Shown one piece after another: positions 47,992-56,383 of a stretch of DNA of 64,000 bases. The notes under the pieces are model-generated. The model did not search any database. It was given only the letters and a program-made list of their open reading frames with translations, and was not told the DNA's origin. The first letter of the stretch is position 1; each line of letters opens with the position of its first letter. The DNA lies in NCBI GenBank assembly GCA_040384325.1, contig JAZKJL010000005.1:248001-312000 (forward strand), read 5' to 3'. Both the position numbers and the translations under genes were made by a program. The stretch comes from JACMLX01 sp040384325. Lineage in GTDB: Bacteria > Gemmatimonadota > Gemmatimonadetes > Gemmatimonadales > Gemmatimonadaceae.

Positions 47992-49328
47992 GCGAGCGCG
48001 GTGGCAGTCGCCGTGGCGTGGTGTCGCCAGCTGCACACCACACGTCGCCGCTTGCTGCCGGCCGGCAGCGGCGGCACCCCCTGCTCGACCCGCACCGACA
48101 CCGCGTGACAGCCGTACTCCGCGAGTGCGGCGCGCACGGTGTGCTGCAGTCGCTCCGCCACGTCCGCGAAGGCCGTGTCGTCGCGCAGCGCGATCTGAAG
48201 CGTCAAGCCACCCGCCTCCGCCTGCTCGGCGCGGTATTCCACGATGCGATCGTCGGCCAGCAGCACCATGCGACGGATGGCGTCGGGAAAGATGGCGCGC
48301 AATGAATCGTCCACCTGCGGAAACCAGCAGAGGTCGTCCTGCCGCCCCTCGATCGCGGCGATGCGTTGCCACGATGACCCACATCGGCACGGCGTGGCAT
48401 CGAGGCGCAGGATATCGCCGAGGCGATAGCGCACGATGGGCTGCGCCCGTCGCCAGAGATCGGTCAGGATGGGTGTCACACGCTCGGCATCGTCGTCGAT
48501 CGGTTCCTGCTGCAGCACCATCACGTCCTCCTGCACGTGCAGCAACCCGTGGCGGCACGACACCGCGACCAGACCTTCGGTGCATTGATACACCTCACCC
48601 ACCGGCGCCTGGAACGTGGCCTCGATCCGGGCGCGGTCGTGCGGCTCCAGTACCTCGGCGACTGAGACCAGACGCGTCGGCGAGGCGTGCAACGTGCCGG
48701 CCTCGCGGGCATCGGCGAGCATGCCGAGCAATGAGGGCGGTCCCACCACCAGCTGAGGGCGGAACGTGTTCAGCGTCGCCAGCATCGCATCGAGTGGCTG
48801 CAGCAGGTCGAAGAATCGGAATTGCACCACGCTCGACGTGCGCTCGTAGAGGCGGCTGTTGGCGCGGAGGAAGAAGGCGACGCGATGCCCGGGGCGCAGA
48901 TCCGGGATGGCGCGCGCGAGGATGGTCCCCGCCCACCGCGTCTGCTCGGACGGGCTGACGAGAAACAGTCCGCGGTGCCCCGACGTGCCGCTCGACATCC
49001 CCACCGTGCATCCCTGCAGCGCGGCGGAGAAATCGCGATCACGCTCCGCGGTGAGGGCCACCTGCATGGCCGCATCGCGCGCGATGCCGAGTGTGTTGTG
49101 ATGGTCGAAGTCGGCCATCATCATCGCCTTGTCCACGGTGGGAAGGCGACGCCAGTCGCGTGTCGGCAGGTCGTGCCAATGCCGGCGATGGAAGGCGCTC
49201 CGCGCCCGCACGTAATCCACCAGATCCCGCGCACGTCGTTCCTGCCACTCGGCCAGTCGGTTGCCGTGCAGCGTTGCGGCCCGCCAGCGCGCCGCCACGT
49301 AGTGGGCCCCGATGTCGAGTCCGCTCAC
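47988..49328 (-). CDS. Adenylate-forming enzyme, F390 synthetase/CapK-PaaK type
   Basis: 446 residues from the GTG at 49328 (GTGA overlap with the MBL gene). AMP-binding motifs: P-loop MSSGTSGHRG (111-120), GEVYQCTEG (the TE aromatic motif) and PIVRYRLGDILRLD (Asp for ribose). Four cysteines include PCRCGSSW. This clade of putative adenylate-forming enzymes lacks a full C-terminal domain like that of acyl-CoA synthetases. It should activate a carboxylate as acyl-AMP; the acceptor is unknown. The cluster setting suggests a beta-keto or beta-hydroxy acid from the KAS III enzyme. Confidence 0.85.
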   Translation of the reverse strand: MSGLDIGAHYVAARWRAATLHGNRLAEWQERRARDLVDYVRARSAFHRRHWHDLPTRDWRRLPTVDKAMMMADFDHHNTLGIARDAAMQVALTAERDRDFSAALQGCTVGMSSGTSGHRGLFLVSPSEQTRWAGTILARAIPDLRPGHRVAFFLRANSRLYERTSSVVQFRFFDLLQPLDAMLATLNTFRPQLVVGPPSLLGMLADAREAGTLHASPTRLVSVAEVLEPHDRARIEATFQAPVGEVYQCTEGLVAVSCRHGLLHVQEDVMVLQQEPIDDDAERVTPILTDLWRRAQPIVRYRLGDILRLDATPCRCGSSWQRIAAIEGRQDDLCWFPQVDDSLRAIFPDAIRRMVLLADDRIVEYRAEQAEAGGLTLQIALRDDTAFADVAERLQHTVRAALAEYGCHAVSVRVEQGVPPLPAGSKRRRVVCSWRHHATATATALA

Positions 49329-50143
49329 GATGCCGCACTCCAGCGCAGCGTGCCGGGGCAGTGCGTGGGCAGGACCGTGACGTCGGGTTGCGTGAGCGCG
49401 AAGTCGTGGATCGTCCGCAGCGTGGTCCGGACCGCGGGCATGTCGTCCTGCATCAGCGCGGTCAGCAGGTGCGGTGCACGCAACTCGCGGAATGCCTGCG
49501 ATGTCCAGGCACCGTCGGCGCAGAGGAGCACGGACCCGGCATCGGTGCGCAGCAGCGCGCCGAGCTGACCTCGCGCGTGGCCCGGCAGCGACACGAGGCG
49601 AACGGAGCCATCGCCGAAGAGGTCGTGCGTGGCGCCGAGGTGTGGCAGCGCCGGATGCGCGAGCCGGTCGATCACGTCGGACCGCTGGGCGAAGTCAGGC
49701 GGAAAGAGAGCCTGCACGATGCCGCGCCGGACGGCGTCGACGCCGCGTGACGACTGCTGCAGTGCGAGTGCGCTGCGCGACACGACGAAGCGCGAGTGCG
49801 GGAAATCCCGCAGCCCGGCGACATGGTCGGCATGCAGGTGCGAGACGACGATCCAGCGGACGTCGCTGGCGCGGATGCCGAAGCGCTGCAGCCCCTGCAC
49901 CACCGGTGCGCCGAACGTCGTCGGCGTGGCGTATTTGTAGAGCCGGTCGGGCCACTGCGCGAACGCCTCCACCAGCCGCGGCGCGTACCCGGTGTCGAAG
50001 AGCAGCGGTCCGCGGTCCGGATGCCGGATCAGGAACGCCGGCGCATGACAGCGGACCTCCGCCCAGCCGGTGCCGGTGGCGATCAGTGACGATCGCGCCG
50101 TGCAATAGCCGGTGTCGAGGACATCGAGCCGCACCACGGTCAT
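49325..50143 (-). CDS. MBL-fold metallo-hydrolase (lactonase-like)
   Basis: 272 residues from the ATG at 50143 (ATGA overlap with the SDR gene). Zinc ligands H102xH104xD106H107 (SHLHADH), His in LPGHARGQLG, Asp in LLCADGAW and His in LPTHCPG: a full two-metal site. LIRHPDRGPLLFDTGY and the general layout resemble AHL-lactonase-type enzymes. No signal peptide. In this operon it could open a lactone or hydrolyse a thioester or acyl-AMP intermediate; that is inferred from context only. Confidence 0.88.
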   Translation of the reverse strand: MTVVRLDVLDTGYCTARSSLIATGTGWAEVRCHAPAFLIRHPDRGPLLFDTGYAPRLVEAFAQWPDRLYKYATPTTFGAPVVQGLQRFGIRASDVRWIVVSHLHADHVAGLRDFPHSRFVVSRSALALQQSSRGVDAVRRGIVQALFPPDFAQRSDVIDRLAHPALPHLGATHDLFGDGSVRLVSLPGHARGQLGALLRTDAGSVLLCADGAWTSQAFRELRAPHLLTALMQDDMPAVRTTLRTIHDFALTQPDVTVLPTHCPGTLRWSAAS

Positions 50144-51135
50144 GCCGCCTGCCCACCACGTCGCAGCGCGTCGATGGTGCGCGCCACGCCTTGCGCTGCC
50201 GACACGCGTGGCGCGTACCCGAGCAGCGTGCGCGCGCGCGAGATGTCGTAGGTCTGCGTGCGGGCGAGGATCAGCGCCGAATACCGCGTCAGCGTCGGTT
50301 CGCGCCGCGTGATGGTGGCCATGGCTTCCATCGCCGCAGCGGCGGCGAGTGCCACCGGCAACGGCACGCGACGCGATGGATACCGGAGCCCCACGCCCTC
50401 CAGCAACTCGCGGATCATGCCCCAGAGCGGGACATGTTCACCACCGGTCACGAGGAAGGTGCCGCCGACGCCATCGGTGGTGGTGAGTGCGTGGTCGATG
50501 GCCTGCACGACGTCATCGACATGGGTGACGTCCACGGCGTTGATGCCGTCGCCGATCTGTGGCAACCGCCCTTCACGCGCAGCGCGCAGGAGACGCGGCA
50601 CGAGCGCACGATCACCGTCGCCGTAGATGGCCTTCGGCCGCAGGATGACCGTCTCCATCGACGACGCGGCGGCCCGTACCAGCTGCTCGGCGAGTTGCTT
50701 GGTGCGCGCGTAGTGACTGGAATGGCTGGCCGGGTAGGGTGCGTCGTCGCCCACCTGGTGCTGGTCGCGCCCATCGAAGATCACGGCCGGCGACGAGATG
50801 TGGACCAGCCGGCGGACGCCAGCGGTTCGCGCGGCGGTGAGCAGGTTGACGGTGCCTGCGACGTTGGCGGCGACGAACGCCTTCGGGTCGCCCCACGGCG
50901 CCGACAGTGCCGCGCAGTGGACCACCGCGTCGCAGCCGGTGGCGCCCTCGGTGAGCAGGGGCAGGTCGGCGAGGTCGCCGCGACAGATGCGAACCCCCGA
51001 CCCGAACCCAAGGCGATCCGCGCTGCGACCATGTGCCGAGACGGCCACGCCGCGGGCGGCGAGCGCCCGTACGACGTGACTGCCGAGGAACCCGGACGCA
51101 CCGGTGACGAGGACCTGACGCAGTGGTGGGGTCAC
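50140..51135 (-). CDS. NAD(P)-dependent epimerase/3-beta-HSD-type reductase (OleD-like)
   Basis: 331 residues. Extended SDR: VLVTGASGFLGSHVVRAL (GxxGxxG), VVHCAALSAPWGDPKAFVAANVAGT, ISSPAVIFDG (Ser), HYARTKQLAEQL (catalytic YxxxK) and LRPKAIYGDGDRALVPRLLR. The closest class is NAD(P)-dependent sterol/hydroxysteroid dehydrogenase-like enzymes, which include OleD, the reductase of 2-alkyl-3-keto acids. The canonical triad is complete. It lies 31 bases after the kinase-like gene and overlaps the MBL gene by 4 bases. Confidence 0.88.
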   Translation of the reverse strand: MTPPLRQVLVTGASGFLGSHVVRALAARGVAVSAHGRSADRLGFGSGVRICRGDLADLPLLTEGATGCDAVVHCAALSAPWGDPKAFVAANVAGTVNLLTAARTAGVRRLVHISSPAVIFDGRDQHQVGDDAPYPASHSSHYARTKQLAEQLVRAAASSMETVILRPKAIYGDGDRALVPRLLRAAREGRLPQIGDGINAVDVTHVDDVVQAIDHALTTTDGVGGTFLVTGGEHVPLWGMIRELLEGVGLRYPSRRVPLPVALAAAAAMEAMATITRREPTLTRYSALILARTQTYDISRARTLLGYAPRVSAAQGVARTIDALRRGGQAA

Positions 51136-51166
51136 ATGCGGAGTCTACACACGTGGCCGTCACAGG

Positions 51167-52612
51167 TCACACGATGGTGCGGCTCAGTCGCTGGAGGGTA
51201 TGCGCCGCCACGTGGCTCTCGCTGCCATTGCTGGCCATGCTCTCGAGCAGGAGGTACGAGGCGAATTCGAGCTCGAAGATCGCGAGCAAGGCGTGGAGCG
51301 CGCCGCCGCCAGTGCCATATCCCTCGAGGTACGCCTTGCGCGCTTCTCGCTCCCAGAGCCACGCGATCTCGAGGGCCTTCTCGTCGCCGCCTGCTTCGCA
51401 AGCCGCCTGTGCTGCGGATTCGGCGATGGAGACGAGGAGCCGCGCCACGTCGCGCCAGGGCGACTGGGGCATGAGGCGATCGCGGTCGGGGAGCGACGAG
51501 TCCCCATCGAACTCCACCACGCAGAGCACGCGGGGCGGGGAGATGAGCACGGTGTCGAGCCGCAGGTTGCCGTGGATGCGGTGGGTCAGGCCCGGAGCGG
51601 ATTCCGCGGCCGCGGCGAACTGCTGCAGCTTGCCCGGCAGGAGTTGAAGTGCCGCCACCAGCCCGGTGTTCTGCGTGGTCGCGCGCTTGTAGGCGAGGGT
51701 CGCATTGCCGAGGGCCGACCAGGCGCGGGCGACCCAGACCTCGACGTCCCCATGCGTGGCCGGGATCGCGCCGGCAATGACACCATGGTCGAACGGTCTG
51801 CCGAGCGCGGCGTGAAGCTCGCGGGTGATGACCCCGACCGCGCGCACGTCATCCAGCGCCACCGCCTGCAGGGACGGGTCCCCTTCGAGCGCACGTCGGA
51901 GACGGCTGACGATGACGGAATGGACCGTCGCCGCGTCAGGGACGATGTCCTCCAGCGCTGCGCTGGCGCTTCGTTGTCCGTTTGGTGCTCGGATGATAGC
52001 GCTACCAAGAAGCACGGGGGCAACACGGACGCCCGGCACGCGCTCGAGGTGCCGCAGCAGGTCCAGCTCGGGTGAGGCAGCTCGCGTGAGCGGTCGATAC
52101 ACGATTCCGACCGCGCCTGGCTTGAAGAGCACGATGTCGTGACGTCGTCTGGGCAGTTGCCGTGACTCGCCGGCCATGTTGCGACTGACCGCCGCCCGTT
52201 CCGGCGCCGCCAGCCATTCCCAGCCGTCGGAGCGTATCGAGGCGCCCGCGGACAGCGCTTCGCGCAGCCAGGCGCAGAGATCGTGGTCGGCCCATGCCGA
52301 GGAGAGTGTCCAGAGCGCCGTCCCGTCGGCGGCGCGTTCGACGTGCAGGATCTCCGCCTCCGCCGGCGCCGGACCGGCCCATCGCCGCAGCGCGGCCTGA
52401 TGCAGGGCGCCCTGGTCGGGACCGACCGTGGTCTCGAAGACGCAGATGGCGGCGTGACCGAGCGCGGGAGGCAGGGCGAACGCCGCGAGGAGGGTGTGCG
52501 CGGGCGAGGTCGGCGCGGGCGATGGCGCGGCGTGGGCGCCGAACCACCGGGCCCAGGCGGCGGCGGGCACCGACGCCAAGGCCGCGAGGAAGGTCGGGTC
52601 GAGTGCGCTCAT
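51167..52612 (-). CDS. Maltokinase-like protein with degenerate active site
   Basis: 481 residues from the ATG at 52612, with GAGGT 6 bases upstream. The C-terminal half matches the maltokinase/trehalose-synthase-fused kinase fold (LTHRIHGNLRLDTVLISPPR, VLCVVEFDGDSSLPDRDRLM, SPWRDVARLLVSI). The catalytic HGDxHxxQ reads HGNLRLDT, so the catalytic Asp is Asn349 and the following His is Arg. The metal motif IDFEGEP reads VEFDGDS. The N-terminal 160 residues match the maltokinase cap loosely. Probably a non-catalytic or altered sugar-binding protein. First gene of the KAS III operon. Confidence 0.7.
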   Translation of the reverse strand: MSALDPTFLAALASVPAAAWARWFGAHAAPSPAPTSPAHTLLAAFALPPALGHAAICVFETTVGPDQGALHQAALRRWAGPAPAEAEILHVERAADGTALWTLSSAWADHDLCAWLREALSAGASIRSDGWEWLAAPERAAVSRNMAGESRQLPRRRHDIVLFKPGAVGIVYRPLTRAASPELDLLRHLERVPGVRVAPVLLGSAIIRAPNGQRSASAALEDIVPDAATVHSVIVSRLRRALEGDPSLQAVALDDVRAVGVITRELHAALGRPFDHGVIAGAIPATHGDVEVWVARAWSALGNATLAYKRATTQNTGLVAALQLLPGKLQQFAAAAESAPGLTHRIHGNLRLDTVLISPPRVLCVVEFDGDSSLPDRDRLMPQSPWRDVARLLVSIAESAAQAACEAGGDEKALEIAWLWEREARKAYLEGYGTGGGALHALLAIFELEFASYLLLESMASNGSESHVAAHTLQRLSRTIV

Positions 52613-52785
52613 GGGGCGGACCTCGGCCAGGCACCGCACCGATCTCGCCGGGTACGATTGAGCTGGGCGCGTGCGGCGACCGCATTGCCGTCGCCGACCG
52701 CCTGCGGCAGCTTGCCGCACCGCCGCCAGCGGCCGGAGACTCCTCCGCGCCCGGTAATCGTCCGACTCGTCACTCCGTGATCTCC

Positions 52786-53994
52786 ATGGGCACGCAAGGC
52801 ACCGCCACCGACATCGTCATCCTGTCCGCCGTTCGTACCCCGTTCGGCACCTTCGGTGGCACGCTGCGCGACGTCTCGGCGGTGGACCTGACGGTGGTCG
52901 CGGCCCGGGCCGCGCTGGAGCGCGCCGGCGTGCATGCCACCGACATCGGGCACGCCGTGTTCGGCAACGTGATCCAGAGCACCACCGACACGGTCTATTT
53001 CGCGCGGCATGTGGCACTGAAGGCCGGGCTGCCGATCGAGGTGCCTGGGCTGACGGTGAACCGGCTCTGCGGATCGGGGCTGCAGGCGATCATCTCCGGG
53101 GCGCACGAGATCATGACCGGCGACGCGGACGTGTGCCTGGTGGGGGGTGGCGAGAGCATGTCCACTGTGCCGCATGCGGCGCGCGGACTGCGCTGGGGAC
53201 TGTCGTACGGCAGCGCACCGAAACTCGAGGACCTGCTGTTCGAGGGGCTCACCGACTCGTACTGCCAGACGCCGATGGGCGTCACGGCCGAGAACCTGGA
53301 GGCGGCGTATCATCTGGGGCGGCAGGCCGCGGACGAGTTCGCGCTGCGGTCGCAGCAGAACACGCGCGAGGCGTGGGCAAATGGGCTCATCGGCGACGAA
53401 ATCGTCCCGGTGCCCGTCACCGACCGGAAGACACGGCAGTCGGTGGAGTTCGCGCGCGACGAGCATGCGCGACCGGACAGCACGATCGAGTCGCTGGCGA
53501 AGTTGAAGCCGGTGTTCAAGGCTGACGGTGTGGTGACGGCGGGCAATGCATCGGGCCTGAACGATGGGGCTGGTGCGCTGGTGATCGCACGCGCGAGCTG
53601 GGCCGCCGAGCGCGGGCTGTCACCCTTGGCGCGCGTGGTGAGCTGGGGCGTGAGTGGCGTGGAGCCGCGCATCATGGGCATCGGACCGGTGCCGGCCGCT
53701 CGACAGGCGCTGGCGCGCGCCGGGCTGACGCTGCAGCAGATGGACCTGATCGAAGTGAACGAGGCGTTTGCGACGCAGGCGCTGGCCGTGCAGCGGGAAC
53801 TGGGCATTCCATTGGACAAGTTCAACCTTCATGGTGGGGCGATCGCGATCGGTCATCCCCTTGGAGCGAGCGGAGCACGCATCGCCGCGCACCTCACGCA
53901 TGCACTGCGCGTGATGGGCAAGAAGTACGCCCTCGGCTCCGCGTGCATTGGAGGCGGCCAAGGTATCGCAATGATACTGGAATCGCTGTCGTGA
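52786..53994 (+). CDS. Acetyl-CoA acetyltransferase (thiolase)
   Basis: 402 residues from the ATG at 52786; a GTG at 52777 is in frame. Nucleophile Cys in VNRLCGSGLQAII, His in GGAIAIGHPLGASGARI and the second Cys in SACIGGGQGIAM. VSGVEPRIMGIGPVPAARQAL and IEVNEAFATQALAV are typical biosynthetic thiolase blocks. It condenses or cleaves acetoacetyl-CoA in the cytoplasm, for ketone-body, mevalonate or PHB metabolism. TAATCG at 52755-52760 could be its -10. Divergent from the KAS III operon; its TGA overlaps the next ATG (TGATG). Confidence 0.94.
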   Translation: MGTQGTATDIVILSAVRTPFGTFGGTLRDVSAVDLTVVAARAALERAGVHATDIGHAVFGNVIQSTTDTVYFARHVALKAGLPIEVPGLTVNRLCGSGLQAIISGAHEIMTGDADVCLVGGGESMSTVPHAARGLRWGLSYGSAPKLEDLLFEGLTDSYCQTPMGVTAENLEAAYHLGRQAADEFALRSQQNTREAWANGLIGDEIVPVPVTDRKTRQSVEFARDEHARPDSTIESLAKLKPVFKADGVVTAGNASGLNDGAGALVIARASWAAERGLSPLARVVSWGVSGVEPRIMGIGPVPAARQALARAGLTLQQMDLIEVNEAFATQALAVQRELGIPLDKFNLHGGAIAIGHPLGASGARIAAHLTHALRVMGKKYALGSACIGGGQGIAMILESLS

Positions 53995-55088
53995 TGGCAG
54001 CATCGCGCGCGCGTGTTGTCGGCATCGCGCTGGTGATGACGGCATGGGGGCCGACGCTGGCAGCGCAGGACCGCGGTGCGGCCACGGCCGTGCGACCGAA
54101 TGGCCCATGGCCGATCAAGGTGCGTGAACATGTGGACCTGTGGCTGCACGGGTACGGACTGGTCACCGCAGACACGACCCAGCTGCCGCTCTTCCGTCGC
54201 GGCTATCGCGATTCGATGATCGTGGTGCGCAACGTGGCGCGGATCGAATCGCGACTCGACACCTCGCTCACCGCGCTGCAGCAGGCGCTGACCGCGACAC
54301 CCGCGTTGGTCAACGGCCAGTTCTACGCGCTGCACTTCAGCAATTACGGCACGTTGCGCGTGTCGCTGCAGCAGCTGACGCAATCGAAGGGCGAGGTACG
54401 CGCGATCCGCGACCGCGACCAGCAACAGCTGGTGGCGCTGGCGGCGAACTACTTCGGCACCGCGCCGATGCGCGAGTTCGCGGAGCAGCTGAGCGTGGGC
54501 CTGGAGAGCGAAAGCCAGCGATTCTTCCACGCCAACTGGCTCGAGGTGCAGCGCACCCGCGCCCCCGTGCTGGCGCGCGCCGATTCGCTCTGGCGCACGG
54601 CCTGGTTTCCGAAGCTGGCCGGCTTCCTGCGCGGCAGTGGACAGCGCAACGGCGAGATCATCGTCTCGGCGGTGGTGGAAGGCGAGGGGCGCACCATCAC
54701 CACCAGTCCGACGTCAGGCCCCTCGATGGTGGTGACACTTCCCCCGTCGCTGGATCGTACGGCAGAAGTGTTGTACGGCATAGTGCACGAGGCGGTGGGG
54801 ACGTTCGCGGCTGCGTCCGTGACGGAGAACATCACGCCGCGGCAGAAGAGTGCCGGCATGGCCGACCGCATGCAGACCGCGGCGGCGGTGCGGGCCGGTG
54901 CACTGCTGCTGCAACGCACGCTGCCGGGAGAGGTGGAGGGGTATGCACGTTTCTACCTGCGCGTGATGGGACGGACGGTGCCCGCATCGGGCTCGGCGCT
55001 GCTGGCGCTCGAGACGGCGCTGCCCCTGCCGCAGGACATACTCGAGACCATGAACAAGCAGCTCGATCTTTATCTCGGTGGATTGTGA
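53994..55088 (+). CDS. Exported protein of unknown function
   Basis: 364 residues, coupled to the thiolase by TGATG. Signal peptide MAASRARVVGIALVMTAWGPTLAAQ. Mostly helical, with long amphipathic stretches (RIESRLDTSLTALQQALTAT, MREFAEQLSVGLESESQRFF). It contains LYGIVHEAVGTFAAASV, a HEAVG that resembles but does not complete HExxH. No family is recognised. It could be a degenerate metalloprotease-like fold, but evidence is weak. Expression together with the thiolase may be accidental. Confidence 0.7.
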   Translation: MAASRARVVGIALVMTAWGPTLAAQDRGAATAVRPNGPWPIKVREHVDLWLHGYGLVTADTTQLPLFRRGYRDSMIVVRNVARIESRLDTSLTALQQALTATPALVNGQFYALHFSNYGTLRVSLQQLTQSKGEVRAIRDRDQQQLVALAANYFGTAPMREFAEQLSVGLESESQRFFHANWLEVQRTRAPVLARADSLWRTAWFPKLAGFLRGSGQRNGEIIVSAVVEGEGRTITTSPTSGPSMVVTLPPSLDRTAEVLYGIVHEAVGTFAAASVTENITPRQKSAGMADRMQTAAAVRAGALLLQRTLPGEVEGYARFYLRVMGRTVPASGSALLALETALPLPQDILETMNKQLDLYLGGL

Positions 55089-55091
55089 CCC

Positions 55092-56018
55092 GTGGCTGAC
55101 GACAAGGATTCCCTCCCGGTGCCGACGGCCCCGTCCACGCTCGATCGCGCGGCGATGGAGCGGGTGCTGGCGCGCGCGTCGGAGTTGTCGTCCACCTCGT
55201 CCGACGGGCCGGATGGCATGTCGGAGGCGCAGCTGATCGAGATCGGCAAGGAAGTGGGATTGTCACCCGCCACGCTGCAGCAGGCGCTGGCCGAGGAGCG
55301 GACGCGGGTGGTGCTGGCCGAGGAGACCGGCCTCGAGGCGCGCGTGATGGGACCGGCGGCCGTCTCGGTGACGCGCGCCGTGCCGCATGCGCCCGAGGTG
55401 GTGCTGGCGGCGCTCGAGGAGTGGATGCGCAGCGATTACCGCATGCAGGTGAAGCGTCGCTACGGCAACCGACGCACGTGGGAGCAGCGTGGCGGCGTGT
55501 TCGCCGAGCTGGATCGCAGCCTGCGCGGCAACCAGGCAGCGGCGACCCTGGCGCGTGCCAGCGAAGTGGCGTTGACGGTGAGTGCGATCGGCGACGGCCG
55601 CACCGCCGTCCGGCTCGATGCCGACATCGGCAACCTGCGCCGCAGCCGCCGCACCGGCGGCGTGGCGCTGGGTGCGGCCGGCCTCACGCTCGGCTCGACC
55701 GCGGTGGTGATCGGGGCAGTGCTGGCGCCGATCGCGATGCTGCCGCTCTTCCTGCTCTTCGGCAGCGTGCCGCTGGCCGGCATGGGCGCCGGCGGCTGGG
55801 CGATGATCAAGGGCCACCGGAAGCAGGCCGAGCGTGCACAACTGGCGCTGGAGCAGCTGCTCGACCGACTGGAGCACGGTCCGCTGCCGCGCGCCGCGCT
55901 GGCCGGCGGCCAGGCCACGCCGCTGCTGACCGACACCATCACGGCCGTGGCGCAGGGTGTCCGCGACGTGGCCCGCGCCGTCTCCGACGCCGCCTCAGCG
56001 AAACGCGGCGTGCGCTGA
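55092..56018 (+). CDS. Membrane protein of unknown function with N-terminal helical module
   Basis: 308 residues from the GTG at 55092, 3 bases after the previous stop. Residues 1-70 are acidic and helical (LDRAAMERVLARASELSSTS, MSEAQLIEIGKEVGLSPATL). Residues 75-185 form a START-like or beta domain (VMGPAAVSVTRAVPHAPEVV, RSDYRMQVKRRYGNRRTWEQ). Two membrane helices lie at about 195-250 (VALGAAGLTLGSTAVVIGAV, MLPLFLLFGSVPLAGMGAGG). The N-terminal GLSPATLQQAL block recurs in many unknown proteins of this bacterial group. No function is proposed. An inverted-repeat element follows. Confidence 0.7.
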   Translation: MADDKDSLPVPTAPSTLDRAAMERVLARASELSSTSSDGPDGMSEAQLIEIGKEVGLSPATLQQALAEERTRVVLAEETGLEARVMGPAAVSVTRAVPHAPEVVLAALEEWMRSDYRMQVKRRYGNRRTWEQRGGVFAELDRSLRGNQAAATLARASEVALTVSAIGDGRTAVRLDADIGNLRRSRRTGGVALGAAGLTLGSTAVVIGAVLAPIAMLPLFLLFGSVPLAGMGAGGWAMIKGHRKQAERAQLALEQLLDRLEHGPLPRAALAGGQATPLLTDTITAVAQGVRDVARAVSDAASAKRGVR

Positions 56019-56045
56019 ACTCCGCATCTCACGGCGGGACGTCGT

Positions 56046-56351
56046 TGGCAACAGCAACGGCAAGAGCAAGAGCGAAGATCAAGATCAAGAGCAAAAGCAA
56101 CAACTTGACACAAAGGCGCAAAGCCACAAAGACGCAAAGCGCTCTGCGTCAATCGAAGACTTTGGAGGCTTTGTGGCCGCGGTCAAAGTTGACGAAAAAA
56201 TTTGAATGATCGGTCTCGGCGCGCTCGGAAGGTCATCGTGCGCGCCGAACGCTTTGCGCCTTCGTGTCTTTGAGCCTTTGTGTCATGCAGTTGCTTTTCG
56301 CAGTTGCTTTTCGCAGTTGCTCTTCGCAGTTGCTTGTTGCAGTTGATTCTC
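56046..56351. repeat. Inverted-repeat element with low-complexity arms, including 5x13-bp tandem repeat
   Basis: Inner arms 56107-56141 and 56250-56284 are reverse complements at 31 of 35 positions; they read as CACAAAGGCGCAAAG-type runs. The outer left arm (56046-56106) is a chain of ~6-base AGCAAC/AGCAAG units. The outer right arm is five 13-base units of GCAGTTGCTTTTC type (56287-56351). Both outer arms are of similar composition on opposite strands. The element fills the 365-base gap between two convergent genes; no ORF of worth lies in it. Confidence 0.8.
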
Positions 56352-56383
56352 GCCGAACACGCTGCTGCGAACGGCGGAAACGG

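Noticed and set aside
56287..56351. Five 13-base repeats as a possible CRISPR array
   Set aside because: Units are contiguous with no spacers and are too short, and no cas gene is present.
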